A stretch of 64,000 nt of DNA from Eopsaltria australis (taxonomy: Eukaryota; Chordata; Aves; Passeriformes; Petroicidae): assembly GCA_034509425.1 (NCBI GenBank), contig JAVTVJ010000069.1, positions 3,045,501 through 3,109,500 on the forward strand. The letters are read 5' to 3'. Both the position numbers and the translations under genes were made by a program. The notes under the pieces are model-generated. The model saw only the letters and a program-made list of their open reading frames with translations. It ran no database searches and had not been told where the DNA came from. This document shows, piece after piece, positions 61,185 through 64,000 of this stretch. Positions within the stretch are counted from its first letter, which is position 1, and every line of letters begins with the position of its first letter.

Positions 61185-62149
61185 CTGTACAGAAAGAAAG
61201 GGAGCTATTTCAACTCTCAAATTTATTTTTTTTTTCTACTTCATATTGTTTACTAAACTGGGAAAAGAAAAACATGAGGAAAAGAGGTGGAAGAATATGC
61301 CTAATCAGCTTGATTTAGTTTGTATTTCTTAGACGGAAAAAGAAAAATAATTAAAGCCACAAAAACCTATTTTGACAGTGTTTAGTATGAATGTGAATAA
61401 AAAGTAAAATGAACAGAGAGAACTGAAAATATCACTGATGATACTGTTAAAACACTTCTAACAAGATAAAAATGACAGATTTTAACATAATTATTACTTC
61501 AGAGTATTTCTACTCATGCAAGCTCAATGCCTTTTTCAATGTGCACCATGAAAAAACTTATTAAGAGCAGTTATTTCACTGCTGTTAACAGGGTTCTCAA
61601 CATAGTGAGATATGCTGACATAGTGAGACCATGTTTCTAAATTGCAGGTTTAAACAATTAGAAATATATTTGAAATTTCAAGCACAGAAGCTCCCTATAG
61701 AACATTACCCTATATTGGCTTTTCACAATTGTACATGATGAGAACTTGGCCTGGCATCTGTGGATAGAATTACAGATATATCGGCAACACAAAATTATCA
61801 TCCTTACTATGCAAAGGTTCAGTGACTTATTTTTGTCAAAATGAACAATTAAGGCACAATGTTTTGTGTCAGTTCAAATGTTTATGTTGAGTGCTCTAAT
61901 TACCTTTAGCCATTAATAAATAACAGACCATAAACTCGTATTCCAACCATCACTTTCCTAAATTATATAGAGTTTGCAGAAAAGATTTCTGCAACTCAGA
62001 AGTATCATTTCTCTGTGTGCCTCCAGGAGGTTAAAAAGCTAACAAAGAATAAATAAAAGAAGATATTAAAGACATGTGAAGGAATTGTGACACCAGCAAC
62101 TGCCAGTCCATGTGAAAGGAAAACAAGGCAGATAATTACTTTGATGAAG

Positions 62150-62282
62150 ACACCACATGCATTGAAATTCCATCCAAATGGAAATGACAGAATCTGCCAT
62201 GTTTAATTTACTTTGCCAGCCTTCCACTTGGTTCAATGAAATACATCACATATTTACTCTTCAGAATCATTTGCATTTGAAA
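62150..62282 (-). pseudogene. DNAH11: Dynein linker exon, frameshifted, 3' half unrecognisable
   Basis: The frame reads FQMQMILKSKYVMYFIEP, matching VQLQNLMTSKYVEYFIEQ. An extra base at about 62228 then shifts it to VEGWQSKLNMADSVISIWME (family VSGWQNKLSTVDAVISIWME). After that only WCLHQSNY against WSHLESIF is arguable, and the remaining 25 or so codons (GSEDI...DIDFK) cannot be found. An AG sits before the first codon shown (TTTTACTAG), but it may be decayed coding sequence, so the 5' border is uncertain. Confidence 0.9.
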
Positions 62283-62714
62283 CTAGTAAAACAAACAAAA
62301 CAAAGAAAGCCAGAAAAACAGCACTAATCCAAATTATTTATCAGAGGAACTAAAACTAACAAGAGCTTAACAAATTCTCCTGTAATTGTTATTATTGTAT
62401 ATCATAAGAGAAGACATCTTTAAATACTGAAAATGGACAGCATATTATTAAAGGACTTTTTTTTATATTGAAGGAAATACAAGCTTAGAAAGCTATTACT
62501 TTTTTAAACTCCTACATGGAGACAGGAATGTTTTTAGAATACATATAGTAACACAGCATACACGTAAATTCCCAGTACTAACATCTGGAGAAAATATAAA
62601 TCTGCAATAAAGATTCAGGAAAAAAAGTTTTAACTAACCAAGTATATCAAGGGAGTGAATAATATTGATACAATAATAATACTGTTATTAATTAAATTCT
62701 TATTTGATTGTTAC

Positions 62715-62826
62715 CTAAAGTTTCAGGCAGCTGTTCAAAGGACTTTAATAAAGGAATTTCTATTTTCTTTTGCTGTTGGTAAGAAAATTCCATGGCAGTC
62801 CATGTTTCGCTGATTTCTTCCAAAAC
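62715..62826 (-). pseudogene. DNAH11: Dynein linker exon, intact
   Basis: Acceptor ATTATTCCCAG and donor GTAACA bound 37 open codons plus one base: VLEEISETWTAMEFSYQQ, then KIEIPLLKSFEQLPETL. The family has VLEEISETWTAMEFSYE, MPLLKSDEQLFETLE. This marks the start of the linker (DHC_N2) domain. No stop or indel. Confidence 0.95.
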
Positions 62827-63105
62827 CTGGGAATAATAACAGCAATAATAACATCTCTCTATATGTATCACATTTCATATTTGGAATTGAGAGCTTTAAT
62901 TAAATTATATGTAATTCATAGTGATGGTAAACTACACCACAGATAAGCAGTTCATTTTGCTAGGCTGTGAATTTTGATACCTAGGTAAGTCACATGAAAA
63001 TATTCAGTACTACAATTAATTCCTTGCAACAAAACCGAAATAAACAAATAGATTTTTACATAATATTCTGCAAAAACAGAAGAAAAAAAAAAAAGCATCT
63101 CTCAC

Positions 63106-63224
63106 CTTTTCAGTACTCAATTCTTGCACAACATTGACAACTACACTTTGGACTTCATCTTCTACCTTTATGGAACTGGAGTCCCAGAAGGTCTGACAAG
63201 GTTTTCTTCTACTGAAAGCCTGAA
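63106..63224 (-). pseudogene. DNAH11: Dynein exon just before the linker, open
   Basis: Acceptor TTTCTTTACAG and donor GTGAGA bound an open frame: QAFSRRKPCQTFWDSSSI, then EDEVQSVVVNVVQELSTEK. This corresponds to the segment ending VRDIVVxAVQEQxIEK that runs straight into VLEEISETW. It is the most 5' exon I can identify; earlier tail exons should lie beyond the window. Confidence 0.85.
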
Positions 63225-64000
63225 CTGTAAAGAAAAGAGACAGCAGGGAGCAAAATAAGTCAATGAAAAAGGAAAAATCAGGCATAAGCATGTAACAAAG
63301 TATTCAAATGGAATCTAACTAAAAAACAGAATCAAATCAGTCCTATACACTCTAGATACCAGATATACTTTCAGATTTGCCACCAAAGTGTGGACGTATT
63401 TCTTGATGCTATTACAGAGGGATTTTTTTCTTTTATCTTGTACTGTGGTGTTCTGTACTTCATAACACTAAACATAAGTTTATTTGTACAGCTGCCATGG
63501 AAGCTGATGTAAGATACAGACTCAGTATCTGCAGACTAGAAACCTTGGGGAGTGATGGGTGTATTTGCAACATTTTGTTACTACATGGTAGGCCATCAAT
63601 TTAAAAAAACTTCAAAATTTTATCTATGATTTGAAAAGATGACAGGCAACACTTTTTTCATTTTCTTTTTGTTAAAAAAGAAACAATTTTGTGCTAATCC
63701 TGTTTAGGAGCTTTCTGCATTAAAAACAAGTTAAGTGTGCTTTTATCTTTTATTGGTCTTCAATTCTTTCCCCAAACGGTTTAAAACTATTTTATTCAAA
63801 TTTTCAAAACCAGCACCTGATCCATATTATAGCCTATGAACTGATTTATTTTTGAGGAAAAAAAAAGTATCAGAACTGGGTAGATTTAGGAGAAGACATC
63901 TATAATGAAGTCTGATTTTTCCCTTAGAGAACTAATAATTGGTCATGCAATGAAGCTTATTTATTTCTGAGTGAAACAAATGTATAAACAAGAAGAAACT
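63225..64000. other. Presumed intron, nothing recognised
   Basis: AT-rich sequence upstream (in gene sense) of the first identified exon. No further tail-domain exon was recognised. Confidence 0.5.

Larger units (their letters stand above)
4563..63224 (-). pseudogene. DNAH11: Axonemal dynein heavy chain (DNAH11-like), unprocessed and decaying
   Basis: Twenty-seven exon blocks on the minus strand encode, in order, the linker, AAA1-AAA4, stalk and microtubule-binding tip of an outer-arm axonemal dynein heavy chain. These motors (about 4,500 residues) drive ciliary beating, and DNAH11 is tied to respiratory cilia and left-right asymmetry in mammals. DNAH11 is preferred over DNAH9/17 because the stalk reads [17 protein letters not shown], close to DNAH11 and unlike the DNAH9 form ELKQKNESADQLIQ (family sequences recalled from memory). 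The blocks carry at least 15 in-frame stops, six frameshifts, and lost donors or acceptors. Introns and phases are kept, so it is not a retrocopy. The gene should continue beyond both window ends: the N-terminal tail above 64 kb, AAA5/AAA6 and the C-terminal domain below 1. Not settled: unitary loss versus decayed duplicate. Confidence 0.87.

Noticed and set aside
1..64000. Assignment of the gene to DNAH9 or DNAH17.
   Set aside because: Stalk and AAA3/AAA4 residues ([28 protein letters not shown]) follow the DNAH11 pattern rather than DNAH9/17, judged from memory; a tree would settle it.
1..64000. A processed (retro-) pseudogene.
   Set aside because: Exons are separated by large introns and mostly keep AG/GT borders and phases.

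Overview
The window is AT-rich vertebrate DNA with long introns and few repeats. Several CR1 LINE fragments (with the usual 3' tail built on repeats of ATTCTGTG/ATTCTATG) and LTRs of avian endogenous-retrovirus type point to a bird, probably a passerine. I see no bacterial-type genes, no CRISPR array and no tRNA or rRNA gene.

One gene fills the window. On the minus strand, read from 64 kb down to about 4.5 kb, 27 exon-sized blocks can be aligned (from memory of the family) to an outer-arm axonemal dynein heavy chain of the DNAH9/DNAH11/DNAH17 group. DNAH11 fits best. The blocks run in correct protein order. The linker region lies at 63.2-57.2 kb, end of linker and AAA1 at 55.1-53.4 kb, AAA1 end and AAA2 at 51.2-46.8 kb, AAA3 at 44.9-35.4 kb, AAA4 at 33.1-30.4 kb, and the stalk, microtubule-binding tip and second coiled-coil strand at 16.3-8.0 kb. 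Most keep canonical AG and GT borders and matching intron phases, so this is a spliced (unprocessed) gene copy, not a retrocopy.

The copy looks dead. I count at least 15 in-frame stop codons, six frameshifts and about six destroyed splice dinucleotides over the recognisable exons. The AAA2 and AAA4 P-loops are altered, the reading frame breaks just after the AAA3 P-loop, a 23-nt homopolymer sits in the AAA3 Walker B exon, and the AAA1 P-loop exon is not recognisable. Other exons are still open and well conserved (for example 31.3, 16.1, 13.2 and 8.9 kb), which suggests fairly recent loss. Whether this is loss of the only DNAH11 (a unitary pseudogene) or decay of an extra copy cannot be decided from one window.

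The rest is intron: CR1 pieces, a CpG-rich ERV LTR at 13.5-14.1 kb, two opposite ends of another LTR family at 9.5 and 46 kb, a GC-rich islet with a perfect 14-bp inverted repeat at 21.7 kb, a GTCAAA-type minisatellite at 27.9 kb and simple repeats. Ten further exon-like remnants are listed with low confidence because they lie where missing dynein exons should be.
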